15,661 bases of DNA from Peptococcaceae bacterium UBA5356 (GCA_002407935.1 DHPU01000085.1:1-15661); one strand, 5' to 3'. Shown: positions 1-8,322, counted from the stretch's first letter. Program-made: numbers and translations. Notes: generated by a model from the letters alone, not told the origin.

Positions 1-57
1 GAAAAAAATTTTTAAAGAAACGAAGAAATAAAAAAAGTACGCACTTTTTACATTAAC

Positions 58-103
58 AAAAAATCCTGCAAAGTCATATATACCAAGACTCTACAGGATT
101 TTT
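58..103. terminator. Probable bidirectional terminator hairpin
   Basis: An outer stem AAAATCCTG pairs with CAGGATTTT around 58-67 and 94-103, and an inner AGTC/GACT stem extends it. The 3' side runs into T-rich sequence on the plus strand, and the A-run on the other side would give a U-tail for minus-strand transcripts. It could end transcription leaving the jetD side, or transcription entering from the left. The loop is long, so efficiency is uncertain. Confidence 0.5.
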
Positions 104-224
104 ATTTTGTCTAAGTGTCAAGCTTGGGATATGATATTCCCCTGACTCCCATCTTGTCAAGCAGCAATTTTCCAACCATGCAACCTTACGTTAACTTGAC
201 ATAGCATCGTGTTTTTTATTAAAA

Positions 225-320
225 GTCTTACCCTGTATTAATTAAGCCTTCATCCCAGTGACTAAAATCATGGACTTTCGGCTAAGTCCCTTTGGTGAAA
301 TAACCGTCCTATATTTTATC
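225..320 (-). mobile_element. Possible IS200/IS605 (tnpB) right-end / omega-RNA-like remnant
   Basis: Read on the minus strand, two hairpins adjoin. The first is GGACTT-loop-AAGTCC (272-289). The second is CCATGA-TTTTAG-TCA(C)TGG (255-273), followed by GGGATGAAGGC. A hairpin with a TTTAGTC-type loop followed by GGGATGA resembles, from memory, the conserved 3' end of tnpB genes in IS200/IS605 elements, which also forms the scaffold end of the omega RNA. No tnpB or tnpA is present, so at best this is a solo end. It could instead be an unrelated structured RNA or a 3' UTR element of jetD, whose stop lies 35 bases away. The identification rests on motif resemblance only. Confidence 0.28.
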
Positions 321-323
321 AGC

Positions 324-1658
324 TTAAAATTTCCCCGGCAACAGCACATCTTCCCTTAACTCCTCCAGCAAAAGTTCCTGATAACCGGCTAACCTTCTCT
401 GTCGTATTTGCTCTCCCAGCGCCACAAGCTCCTTGTTCTGCAAGGAATCCAGCATTTTAAGCCGGCGGCTGCTTAAAAATTTACAGGAAATGGCTTTAGC
501 ATAATCCTCCGCCGTATACCGCCACAAACGAAGCTTTTCACCATACCTGGCACAAAGCCGATCAGCAATCAAAATTCCCTCCGGATCAAAGTCACCTGCA
601 TAATAAATGAGTGTCCCTTCCTTAGCCAACAGATCCAAAAGAGCCAGTGCCGCTATTTTTAGTTGTCCATATGTACAAACTAAAGGCGGAATACAACGCT
701 GTCTTTGCCCTTGGCTATGCTCCCGAACGGAATCCAAGATTGCGGTAAATACCGCCGGATTCTCCAAAACAAAAACCTGGCTCGGCGGACTGACCACCCT
801 TTTGATGTGTCCCAAATTAGACAACGTAACCAGCAGCGGCTCTCCCGCTTGATAAAAACCGGTCCAGCCCAGATGCTCCCCTTCTGCTGTAAAAGCCTGT
901 AACCCACAGCAGATCACATAATTGGAAACCTCATCAATCAAGAGACCAGCCTTATAGTAAAGCTCTGCTCTTTCCTCAGCATTGCGGGGGTTTTCACACT
1001 GCAAATAATCAGCAAGAGCAACAAGAAGCAGCTTTCCACAACCCGTTTCCCCATCTAACGCATGGGGATTTTTCGTTAATAAAGAGGCATAAACCGGGAG
1101 GTGCACCTTCTCTTCCCCCGATTGAGGAAGTTGATTAACAGCTCGACAAACAATTTCCAAATCCCGCCGCAGCTCTTCCTTCTGCGTATCATAGCGCTGA
1201 ATGAGTGTTTTATAAACATAACTCTTCTTTTGTCCTGCCGCAATTAACCATTCCCCTCCGGGCGTACCATAATATTTCTCCGCTAATTCCTCAAAAAAGC
1301 TGCTACGCTCTACCTTATATCTTTGGCGTGTCTCTTTATTGGAATGAAGCTTTTTGTGAAAATAACCTTCCAGCAGATCCTTTAACTGCACGCCGGAAAA
1401 TCGCGTCTCCTCCAAGCACTTCTCAAACTGAGCTATTTTTACAGAAACGTTTTTGTGCCTCGCTAAATCCTTTTTTAAGAAACCCGACAAAGCTTCCTTT
1501 TCTTCAGCCGTAATATCCCGTAAAACAATTGTGCCTCCTAGATGCCCAAGGGATTCATACTTGACTCGGATCCTTTCCAAAATTCGTTGATATCCTTTCT
1601 CCCTTTGAAAATACGCCAGGCATTCCGCCAATAATTCCTGTTTATCTTCCGGATTCAT
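324..1658 (-). CDS. jetD: Wadjet JetD, Toprim-type plasmid-cleaving nuclease (TIGR02679-like)
   Basis: This 444-residue protein matches in length and motifs the JetD subunit of type I Wadjet, the nuclease that cuts circular plasmid DNA after loop extrusion by JetABC. The N-terminal 250 or so residues form the family-specific DNA-binding part. The C-terminal Toprim fold shows the catalytic glutamate in VFVLENPAVF (E299) and the metal-binding acidic pair in AGDFDPEG (D356, D358), so the active site looks intact. The ATG has an AGAGGTG site 7 bases upstream. Unlike its partners upstream, the frame is unbroken. With JetA, JetB and JetC damaged, the known mechanism cannot operate from this locus alone. 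It may be an undecayed relic, or it may work with JetABC encoded elsewhere. Assignment is firm; current activity is doubtful. Confidence 0.85.
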   Translation of the reverse strand: MNPEDKQELLAECLAYFQREKGYQRILERIRVKYESLGHLGGTIVLRDITAEEKEALSGFLKKDLARHKNVSVKIAQFEKCLEETRFSGVQLKDLLEGYFHKKLHSNKETRQRYKVERSSFFEELAEKYYGTPGGEWLIAAGQKKSYVYKTLIQRYDTQKEELRRDLEIVCRAVNQLPQSGEEKVHLPVYASLLTKNPHALDGETGCGKLLLVALADYLQCENPRNAEERAELYYKAGLLIDEVSNYVICCGLQAFTAEGEHLGWTGFYQAGEPLLVTLSNLGHIKRVVSPPSQVFVLENPAVFTAILDSVREHSQGQRQRCIPPLVCTYGQLKIAALALLDLLAKEGTLIYYAGDFDPEGILIADRLCARYGEKLRLWRYTAEDYAKAISCKFLSSRRLKMLDSLQNKELVALGEQIRQRRLAGYQELLLEELREDVLLPGKF

Positions 1659-1790
1659 TTCCGCACACCTCTTTCTCTCGCTCTCTCCCCATCTCTCTTA
1701 TCTCTTGCTTTCTTACTTTATTACTATCTCCTACTCTAACTCTAACTCTTTCTCTGTCTTTTCCCTCAATTCTTTATTCTTGTTCTGCTT
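1659..1790 (-). repeat. Polypurine low-complexity tract between jetC and jetD
   Basis: On the minus strand this stretch is almost entirely purine, with tandem GTTAGA-like units and runs of GAGA. Wadjet genes usually abut or overlap, so a spacer of about 115 bases of simple sequence is unusual. It covers the jetC stop region and runs to the jetD ribosome binding site. It may have arisen by slippage during decay of the locus, and it has the composition of triplex-prone mirror DNA. Confidence 0.6.
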
Positions 1791-2738
1791 CCACTTTTCC
1801 TTCTCTTTCCGTCGCCAGCAGTTCCCTCGTTTTTCCATTCCATTTATACCTGATTACCGTTACAAAGTCCGCATTATTAGGACGAACCAGCTCACAGATA
1901 GACAAGGCAGGGAGCGTATCATAATCTCCCCAGAGAATCTGCGAATTAATGATAAAACTAAGCTGTAGCTCCTCTATCAGCCGAAACATATCACGGATAT
2001 TATTCTCGTCAACACCCGCAAAAGCTTCGTCCAGGGAAATCAGCCGGGGGCTGTCTTTACGGGCGCCTTCATACCGGGCATAGACCGAGGAAAAAAGCGG
2101 AACGTACATCGCCATCGCCTTTTCTCCCCCACTGAACTTATCAAAAGCATTGTTGGTAAGTTCTTTTTTTAACTCTCCGGTTTTCCGGTAAAACAGTTGA
2201 AATTCAAACCATTGGCGATAATCAAGAATTTCCTTCATGATGGCATGAAAAGACTGCGTAATCCCCGTTTCATCCATCTGCTTGCGAGCCTGTGCTATTT
2301 TAGAACGAAAATGAGCAGAAAGCCTGTCCATCTGTTCTTCACTAAGTAATTGGGCATCGGCCTTCAAAATATCGACCAGTTCTCTAGTGTCGATCTGTTC
2401 TTCCGTTTCCGCTGCTTTATTCTTCCACACTAAATTAAAGGAGAGTCCACTGGAAGTATTCATTGCTTCCATCAACCTATTCATTTTCTTCACCCATTGC
2501 TCACTATGATAAATCTTCGCCCGAATTTTTTTCCCAATCGTGTTCGCTAAAATATCCTCAAATAATTCCCGGTCACTTTCCCGCAGCAGCTTTTCGTTTT
2601 CCTCAATTGCCAGTTGCGGTACAGCCCAAAATTATATTCTTGCGTCAGATCATCCCGTAATTCCTGCGCAAAATAACCATGTTCGTACAAAAATAAGCCT
2701 TCCGCCAGCATCCCCATTTCCCTAAGCAGCTTCTCCAG
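1774..2738 (-). pseudogene. jetC: Wadjet JetC remnant, C-terminal ATPase half (TIGR02680-like)
   Basis: JetC is the MukB-like SMC ATPase of Wadjet, normally well over 1,000 residues. Here one frame is open only from about 2631 down to 1774 (roughly 285 residues). It carries the ABC signature FSGGEKAMA (about 2137-2110), the Walker B segment LISLDEAFAG (about 2043-2014) and the conserved family stretch RESDRELFEDIL upstream. The GTG at 2493 is internal to the homologous region, not a true start. A further fragment in another frame (about 2631-2738, ending QELRDDLTQEYNF) reads as upstream JetC coiled coil joined by a frameshift. That part is less certain. The N-terminal Walker A domain and most of the coiled coil are missing, so no working ATPase can be made. 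Confidence 0.8.
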
Positions 2739-2753
2739 CTAAGGAGGCATAAT

Positions 2754-2891
2754 TCAACACATTGCCTGTAAAATCCCCAATTCCTCAGCCAGCTTCAGCG
2801 CCTTTACCATAGATTTGCGCTGCCTGAACAAGGTCCAGTCAATCTTTTCCTCACCGGGACAGACCGCCTGCACAAATTCTGTTACTTCCGA
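2754..2891 (-). pseudogene. jetB: Wadjet JetB remnant, 45 codons (TIGR02678-like)
   Basis: The minus-strand frame from 2891 to the TGA at 2754 encodes 45 residues, including SEVTEFVQ, EEKIDWTLFRQRKSMVKALK and LAEELGIL. This matches the well-known middle segment of JetB proteins, where a DWT..RRSLVRVLK-type motif precedes a short helix ending in LG. JetB is the MukE-like KITE subunit that bridges JetA and JetC. It has no start codon and both flanks of the gene are gone. At its 5' edge it overlaps in another frame the end of the JetA fragment, so a deletion fused JetA directly to mid-JetB. It is recognisable from the motif; database confirmation was not possible. Confidence 0.65.
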
Positions 2892-3635
2892 TTAGCGGCA
2901 CTGTGACGGCTTTCAGCAATCTGCGCCGCATAACGCGTAATTTTGCGAATAATTTCATTCGTAATTTCTAAAATCCGCGCCACTTCACTTTCCTGATTGG
3001 CGCCACCTAAAAACCAATCCCGGAAATTCTGCCAACGTCCCTGGATATTCACTGCGATTTCCTGCTCCGCTACCTCCATATCCAGCCGTGGAATCGCTTT
3101 TTCCTGCTCCAATACCTTTTGTAGCAACACCTCAATTGTTTCATCCGGGATTTTACGCAAAGCCTCCTCGATCAGGTGAGCGTTTTTCTGCAGCCCTTTA
3201 ACAAACTCCCTTAAATAGCTAATCAGCGCATCCTTATAAATAATAAATTCTTGGGTTTTCATCCGTTCTTCCGCTTTCAAGCTATGAAAACTACGGATAT
3301 AATCTTGGTAATTCTGATTACTCTGAAAGCTGATAACGGAACTGTTTATTCTTAAATTGTTCCACTGTTGCCGCCCGCGACGTATCCTGAACCGGCAACA
3401 AGTTTCCCCATTCAACCAGCACCTCTAAATCCTGCTGGCACTGCTCCAAAGTATATGCGGCAAAAGAAGGATGTTTTTTCAACTCTGCAAAAATCTCTTC
3501 CTTGTACATCCAGTATTTAATTTTTTCATACTGCTCAAAAAAGAAACGTAAAATAGGCCTGTACCTGCCACAATTTTCGGTTGTAAGATACTTGGCTTCC
3601 GTAATCGGCTTAAGCAGTTTTGTCTTAATCTCCAT
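2882..3635 (-). pseudogene. jetA: Wadjet JetA remnant, frameshifted and internally deleted (TIGR02677-like)
   Basis: JetA is the MukF-like kleisin of Wadjet, usually 450-500 residues. The N-terminal piece (3635 to 3318, 105 residues) carries the typical winged-helix start (YLTTENCGRYRPILRFF, then DLEVLVEWGNLLPVQDT and FRYQLSE). It stops, and homology resumes in a different frame (about 3330 down to 2882) at NYQDYIRSFHSLKAEERMKT and continues to RDWFLGGANQESEVARI and ESRHSAANRK. The segment normally between FRYQL and this middle helix is absent, so there is both a deletion and a frameshift near 3320-3335. The C-terminal third is gone. The first piece starts at ATG 3635, with only a weak ribosome binding site, 62 bases after ilvD. 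Confidence 0.8.
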
Positions 3636-3697
3636 CTGTGCTTCACGCCTTTGACATTATAAACTTGCTCACTTCACTTCTCTTTATCACTCTACGC

Positions 3698-5368
3698 TTA
3701 CCTGGGCTTTACTACTGCACCCGTGCTAGCTGAAGTAACTAAACAAGCATAACGAGCCAAATATGATTTCCCCTCGACCTTAACTGCGGGTTTCTCCCAT
3801 GCGGCCAAGCGTTTTTCTATTTCCTCAGCACTTAACTTTACATTCAACTTCCGCTTCGGCATATCAATCTGAATAAGATCCCCTTCACGCACAATGGCAA
3901 TAGGCCCTTTTTCTGCCGCTTCAGGAGAAAGATGCCCAATTGCCGCTCCCCTGGTACCACCGGAAAAGCGACCGTCCGTAATTAAAGCTACCTCCTTGTC
4001 TAGCCCCATTCCTCCCAAAGCCGCCGTAGGACTAAGCATTTCCCTCATGCCCGGTCCCCCCTTCGGCCCTTCGTAACGAATCACGATCACGTCACCTTTT
4101 CGGATTTTTCCGCCCATAATGGCCTCAAAAGCCTCTTCCTCCGATTCAAATACCCGGGCAGGCCCTTCATGCACCAGCATTTCCGGCACCACCGCCGACT
4201 GTTTTACCACAGCCCCGTCAGGCGCAATATTACCGCGCAGAATCGCAATACCGCCTTCCTGTAAATAGGGCTTGTCTAACGGATGAATTACCGTCGCATC
4301 AAACACCTCTGCCTCCGCAATATTTTCCGCTAAAGTCTGTCCGGTAACCGTCAGCTGCTCTCCGGCTAATAGATCCGCCTGATCCAACTGCCGCAGTACC
4401 GCGGAAATACCCCCCGCCTCATGCAAATCCACCAGATAATGCTGTCCGGCCGGACTTAGCTTCGTAATATTCGGCACTTTAGCACTGATTTCATCAAATG
4501 TTTCCAAGGATAATTCTACTCCGGCCTCATAAGCAATGGCCAAAAGATGTAAAACAGTATTGGTGGAACCCCCGATCGCCATATCTAAAGTTATGGCATT
4601 GCGAAATGCCGGCAAAGTCAAAATATCTCTCGGTAGAATATTTTTTCTCACCAATTCCATCACTTGCTGCCCCGCCCTTTTCGCCAAGGCCAAACGCTGC
4701 CCGTATGGTGCGGGAATCGTGCCGTTCCCCGGCAGCCCCATTCCCAAAGCCTCCACCAAGCAATTCATCGTATTGGCGGTAAACAGCCCCGCACAACTGC
4801 CACAAGTAGGACAGGCTTTCTGTTCCATTTCGATTAAAGTTTTCTCAGAGATTCTCCCTTGTGCACAAGACCCTACAGCCTCAAAAGCGCCTTTAATTAA
4901 ATCGGTCTTTTCACCCCGGTAACTTCCCGGCAACATTGGGCCGCCGCTGACATAAACCGACGGAACATTAAGGCGAGCGGCTGCCATCAACATTCCCGGC
5001 ACAATCTTATCGCAATTGCCAATTAACACCATTGCATCAAACTTATGCCCTACCATCATAGACTCAATCGAATCGGCAATTAATTCCCTGCTGGCCAAAG
5101 GATATTTCATTCCACTGTGATTCATCGCTATCCCATCACAAATCCCAATCACCGGAAACTCCACAGGAGTACCCCCGCCGGCCGCAATTCCCAATTTTAC
5201 TGCCTGCGCCACTTTATCTAAATGAAAATGGCCGGGAATAATCTCATTATGAGCGCTCACCACTGCTACCAATGGTTTTTGTAAATCCTCCTCCGTATAA
5301 CCCATCGCATAAAAAAGGGAACGGTGTGGTGCCCGGGCTATCCCCTTCGTGACCTGCTGACTATTCAT
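3698..5368 (-). CDS. ilvD: Dihydroxy-acid dehydratase
   Basis: This is the third enzyme of valine/isoleucine synthesis: it dehydrates 2,3-dihydroxy-isovalerate (or -methylvalerate) to the 2-keto acid in the cytosol. The 556-residue protein has the family hallmarks: GNCDK at 117-121, ACPTCGSC at 185-192, and LITDGRFSGGTRGAAIGH plus GPKGGPGMREM near the C-terminus. Near residue 45 it reads NEIIPGHFHL. The glycine where plant-type [2Fe-2S] enzymes carry cysteine is shared with E. coli IlvD, so an oxygen-sensitive [4Fe-4S] enzyme is likely. I chose ATG 5368 over ATG 5413 because AGGGGAGGT lies just before it and family members start at the equivalent of NSQQVTKGI. The gene follows ilvE by 57 bases, so they are probably co-transcribed. 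No terminator is evident before jetA. Confidence 0.95.
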   Translation of the reverse strand: MNSQQVTKGIARAPHRSLFYAMGYTEEDLQKPLVAVVSAHNEIIPGHFHLDKVAQAVKLGIAAGGGTPVEFPVIGICDGIAMNHSGMKYPLASRELIADSIESMMVGHKFDAMVLIGNCDKIVPGMLMAAARLNVPSVYVSGGPMLPGSYRGEKTDLIKGAFEAVGSCAQGRISEKTLIEMEQKACPTCGSCAGLFTANTMNCLVEALGMGLPGNGTIPAPYGQRLALAKRAGQQVMELVRKNILPRDILTLPAFRNAITLDMAIGGSTNTVLHLLAIAYEAGVELSLETFDEISAKVPNITKLSPAGQHYLVDLHEAGGISAVLRQLDQADLLAGEQLTVTGQTLAENIAEAEVFDATVIHPLDKPYLQEGGIAILRGNIAPDGAVVKQSAVVPEMLVHEGPARVFESEEEAFEAIMGGKIRKGDVIVIRYEGPKGGPGMREMLSPTAALGGMGLDKEVALITDGRFSGGTRGAAIGHLSPEAAEKGPIAIVREGDLIQIDMPKRKLNVKLSAEEIEKRLAAWEKPAVKVEGKSYLARYACLVTSASTGAVVKPR

Positions 5369-5425
5369 TTCTTTTTTACCTCCCCTATAACTCAAATTAC
5401 TATTAATATCCATTAATATATCCTC

Positions 5426-6463
5426 TTATTTTAATTCATAAGACCAACCTAATTTATCCTCAACATGTCCATATTGAATATCCACCAAATGCTCATAAAA
5501 GGATCTCGTCAACTTTCCTACCTGATTATCATTGATGTAATAATTAGTATCCTGATAATGAAGAAGTCCTACCGGCGAAATAACCGCCGCTGTACCGGAG
5601 CCAAATATTTCGGTTAATTTTCCGGTTTTAATCCCTTCCAGCACTTCATCAATAGCAATCCGTCTTTCCTCCACCTCATAACCCATTTCATGAGCAAGCT
5701 TAAGTACCGAATCCCTGGTAATACCGGGAAGAATTGAACCGGTAAGCATCGGTGTTACCAGTTTTTCACCAAAAACGAAAAAGACATTCATCGCCCCAAC
5801 TTCTTCGACATATTGATGTTCCTTCGCATCAAGCCAAAGTACCTGAGAAAATCCTTTTTTCTCGGCCTTCATACCGCCGAGTAAACTGGCGGCATAGTTT
5901 CCACCTGTTTTAATATCGCCGACTCCGCCAACAGCGGCGCGTACCAACTGATCCTCTACATAAATACTGACAGGATTAAACCCCGCCTTAAAATAGGCTC
6001 CCACCGGGGATAATATAATATAGAATAAATATTCCTTCGCCGAATTTACTCCCAGAAAAGCTTCACTCGCAATCATGGTGGGACGGATATATAAAGATGT
6101 CCCGGGAGCATCGGGAATCCAGTCTTTTTCCAGTAACACCAATTCCTTGAGTGCACTTAGAAAGGTTTCTTCCGGAAGTTCGGGCATACAAAGTTTCCGC
6201 GCCGAGCGATTAAGCCGCCGTGCATTTTGTTCCGGTCTAAATAACAGGACACGGCCATCCGAAGTTTTATAGGCTTTTAAGCCTTCAAAAACCTCCTGCG
6301 AATAATGAAAAACACAAGCTGCCGGTTCCATCATAAAAGGCCGATATTTCTCAATTTTACCGTCATACCATCCTTTGCCATCCTTATATTTAATCGTATA
6401 CATGTGTTCTGTAAACATCCTGCCAAAAGTAAGCTTTTCGGCATCTCCATATGGTGGTTTCAT
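5426..6463 (-). CDS. ilvE: Branched-chain amino acid aminotransferase
   Basis: This 345-residue fold-type IV PLP enzyme transfers the amino group between glutamate and the keto acids of valine, leucine and isoleucine. It belongs to the longer BCAT subfamily (about 340-360 residues). Recognisable parts are the substrate-loop region VFHYSQEVFEGLKAY (51-65), RPEQNARRLNRSA (76-88), the PLP lysine in VGDIKTGGNYAASLL (K185), YVEEVGAMNVFF (cofactor glutamate about 221) and LTEIFGSGTAAVISPVG (PLP-phosphate contacts). ATG 6463 has a strong GGAGGAG site 7-8 bases upstream. It lies upstream of ilvD in transcription, consistent with an ilvE-ilvD unit. No T-box or other leader RNA fits into the 107 bases before it. 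Confidence 0.95.
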   Translation of the reverse strand: MKPPYGDAEKLTFGRMFTEHMYTIKYKDGKGWYDGKIEKYRPFMMEPAACVFHYSQEVFEGLKAYKTSDGRVLLFRPEQNARRLNRSARKLCMPELPEETFLSALKELVLLEKDWIPDAPGTSLYIRPTMIASEAFLGVNSAKEYLFYIILSPVGAYFKAGFNPVSIYVEDQLVRAAVGGVGDIKTGGNYAASLLGGMKAEKKGFSQVLWLDAKEHQYVEEVGAMNVFFVFGEKLVTPMLTGSILPGITRDSVLKLAHEMGYEVEERRIAIDEVLEGIKTGKLTEIFGSGTAAVISPVGLLHYQDTNYYINDNQVGKLTRSFYEHLVDIQYGHVEDKLGWSYELK

Positions 6464-6570
6464 TTGATACTCCTCCGTTTTTCACTGTTTTTATCTCTCG
6501 CCAATTACCTTACTCCCATTTTACAACAACAACAAATTTCCTGCCATACAATATTTTAAAAATATGCTTC
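6464..6570 (-). other. Short spacer between antiporter operon and ilvE
   Basis: These 107 bases contain an AT-only palindrome at 6551-6565 (ATATTTT/AAAATAT), a run of GTT triplets on the minus strand and the ilvE ribosome binding site. I see no GC-rich terminator and no convincing -35/-10 pair, so ilvED may be partly fed by read-through from the antiporter operon, or have a weak promoter I cannot identify. Confidence 0.5.
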
Positions 6571-8322
6571 TTATCCAAAAAAATTGCCCTGCCAGAGCCA
6601 AACATAGGAAAAAGCCAGCACAAAAATGACAATGCTTACCAAGACAATTACCCCCACGGGAGTACGGTATCTATCTGCATCATAGTAGTCTGGAGCAGGC
6701 CCCTCCACGGTTTGTGCCGCCCATTTAACCGGGTTCCGAAAAAACGGCACGACTCTCGTTAAAGCCGCCCTGCCATATACCCCGGACTGATCCTTAATCT
6801 CGCAGACCAGCCTGACCAACCCGCCCATCAAGGCGGCAAACGGCTTCCGGTAGAACCAGTCCGTATCCAAGGAAATAACATTGTGGGTAGCCATTTTAGG
6901 AAGCACGAGCCAAAAAGCGACCAAGGCAGCAAGCATCAGCTGTACAGTCGAGAACACATGACCAACGGTATAAGACTGAAAATCCACGACATAAGGCAAT
7001 CTCTCATAAAAAAGCCGGGGAACCATGCCGTACAACAAGCACAGGAAAGACCCTCCCGCCATTGCCAGCGACATATTGAAAGGAATTTTCTCCGTCTTTA
7101 GCCCCCGCTCGGCGCCAAAAAACATAAAGTAATTCAGTTTCAAAGCAATGGAAAGAAACGTACCGATACTAGCCACAGTCAGTAGCAGCTCTACCGTCGG
7201 CAGCCGGTTAACGATTGCGGCGGTGATCACCATCGGTTTAGTAATAAAGCCGACAAACAAGGGGATTCCGGAAATAGACAAGGCGGCTATCCCAAAAAAC
7301 ACCGCCGTCCATGGCATCGAACGATATAGCCCGCCTAATTCCGTCAGCTTGTTTTTCCCGGTAGCATAAACTACGGCACCGGCGCCCATAAAAAGCAACG
7401 AGTTGTAAATGAGATGACTACAGGCCAGCGCTGCGGCTCCATTCAGTGAGAGTTCTGTCCCAATACCTATTCCCACCAGCATAAAGCCCAACTGACTGAG
7501 AATATGGTAGGACAAGAGCCGCCTGATATTATTTTCTAAGATGGCAAAAATGACACCATAAAGCGCCATCAGTACTCCGAGATACAGTAAAAGCTGCGTG
7601 CCCGGGAAAATCCGAATCAAGCAATAAATCGCCGTCTTCGTGGTAAAAGAGCTTAAAAACACACTGCCGCTCGGCGTTGCTTCCGGATAAGCATCGGTCA
7701 GCCAAGCATGCAAGGGCGGAATCGCCGCATTAATGGCAATTCCCACGAGAATCAACCAATAGGCCCCATCCTGCATACCGGTAAGCGGCGTAATAGTTAG
7801 CTGTCCTCCGGTGACTTGCAGGAAAATACCCGCTAAGAGTAAGTTGCCCCCTAACATATGAATCAGCAAATACCGAAAGCCCGCGGCAATGGCCTGCGGC
7901 GTTTTTCTATTCCAAACCAGAAAAACAGAAGAGATCGCCATGATTTCCCAAAAGAAAATCAAGGTCAGCCAGTCTCCCGCCATAACTACACTCAAGGAGC
8001 TCCCTGCATAAAGCAGCGCGGCCGCCGCTTCGCCGGAGGATTTAACATGTAAAGCATAGAGACAGCTCAGAAAAGCAATGACGCCAAAAATAAACGCAAA
8101 AAGTAAAGAAAGTGCATCCGCCCGTAAAATAACCAGTTGCAAATTCATAAAGGGATAACCCCATTGGGTTCCCGCTGGCAAGCTAAGTGCCGCGGCAATG
8201 GACCAGAGCGGCGCCACTACCATGATTACTTGACGGATTAGCTTTTGCCGCACAACAGCCGCGCTGATCCCCCCAAGCAGCAAGGCAAAGCCGGGATGAA
8301 GAACGAACTGGAAGTTATTCAT
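6571..8322 (-). CDS. Third antiporter-like membrane subunit (NuoL/MrpD family)
   Basis: A polytopic membrane protein of 583 residues, mostly hydrophobic helices, in the Proton_antipo_M family shared by MrpA/MrpD and complex I subunits NuoL/M/N. The conserved helix-5 glutamate is visible in LIFFWEIMAISSVFL (E126). The helix-7/8 region reads INAAIPPLHAWLTDAYPEAT...FTTKTAIYCLIR. The lysine that normally precedes the PLH motif is asparagine (N198), while the next-helix lysine (K229) is kept. This NAA.PPLHAW variant occurs in a known branch of the family. ATG 8322 is chosen over the upstream GTG (8382) because GGAGGTGA lies 8 bases before it and the upstream residues are hydrophilic. The gene overlaps the small ORF before it. 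It probably contributes one ion channel to the Mrp-like complex. Confidence 0.85.
   Translation of the reverse strand: MNNFQFVLHPGFALLLGGISAAVVRQKLIRQVIMVVAPLWSIAAALSLPAGTQWGYPFMNLQLVILRADALSLLFAFIFGVIAFLSCLYALHVKSSGEAAAALLYAGSSLSVVMAGDWLTLIFFWEIMAISSVFLVWNRKTPQAIAAGFRYLLIHMLGGNLLLAGIFLQVTGGQLTITPLTGMQDGAYWLILVGIAINAAIPPLHAWLTDAYPEATPSGSVFLSSFTTKTAIYCLIRIFPGTQLLLYLGVLMALYGVIFAILENNIRRLLSYHILSQLGFMLVGIGIGTELSLNGAAALACSHLIYNSLLFMGAGAVVYATGKNKLTELGGLYRSMPWTAVFFGIAALSISGIPLFVGFITKPMVITAAIVNRLPTVELLLTVASIGTFLSIALKLNYFMFFGAERGLKTEKIPFNMSLAMAGGSFLCLLYGMVPRLFYERLPYVVDFQSYTVGHVFSTVQLMLAALVAFWLVLPKMATHNVISLDTDWFYRKPFAALMGGLVRLVCEIKDQSGVYGRAALTRVVPFFRNPVKWAAQTVEGPAPDYYDADRYRTPVGVIVLVSIVIFVLAFSYVWLWQGNFFG

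Larger units (their letters stand above)
1..323. other. Intergenic region, no gene seen
   Basis: No open frame here looks coding on either strand. The first 60 bases are very A-rich and hold a small hairpin at 32-49 (stem AAAAAGT, loop ACGC). A larger terminator-like hairpin sits at 58-103. A compact hairpin GGGATAT/ATTCCC lies near 126-141. The octamer TGTCAAGC occurs twice (about 117-124 and 155-162). Two adjoining hairpins at 255-289 are listed separately. The stretch lies just 3' of jetD and is probably a junction or mobile-element scar; this is inference. Confidence 0.6.

Noticed and set aside
110..170. TGTCAAGC copies near the left edge as related to the CRISPR repeat end GTCAAGC
   Set aside because: Only seven or eight bases match and the spacing is unlike an array; treated as chance.
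1705..1968. Plus-strand frame with many Ser/Phe residues
   Set aside because: It is the translation of the pyrimidine side of the purine-rich tract plus the antisense of the JetC remnant.
4498..4922. Overlapping plus- and minus-strand frames inside ilvD
   Set aside because: They lie wholly within a well-supported conserved gene and have no own start signals; they are shadow frames.
5369..5413. Upstream ATG of ilvD adding 15 residues
   Set aside because: Those codons contain the AGGGGAGGT ribosome binding site for ATG 5368, and the extra residues are not family-like.
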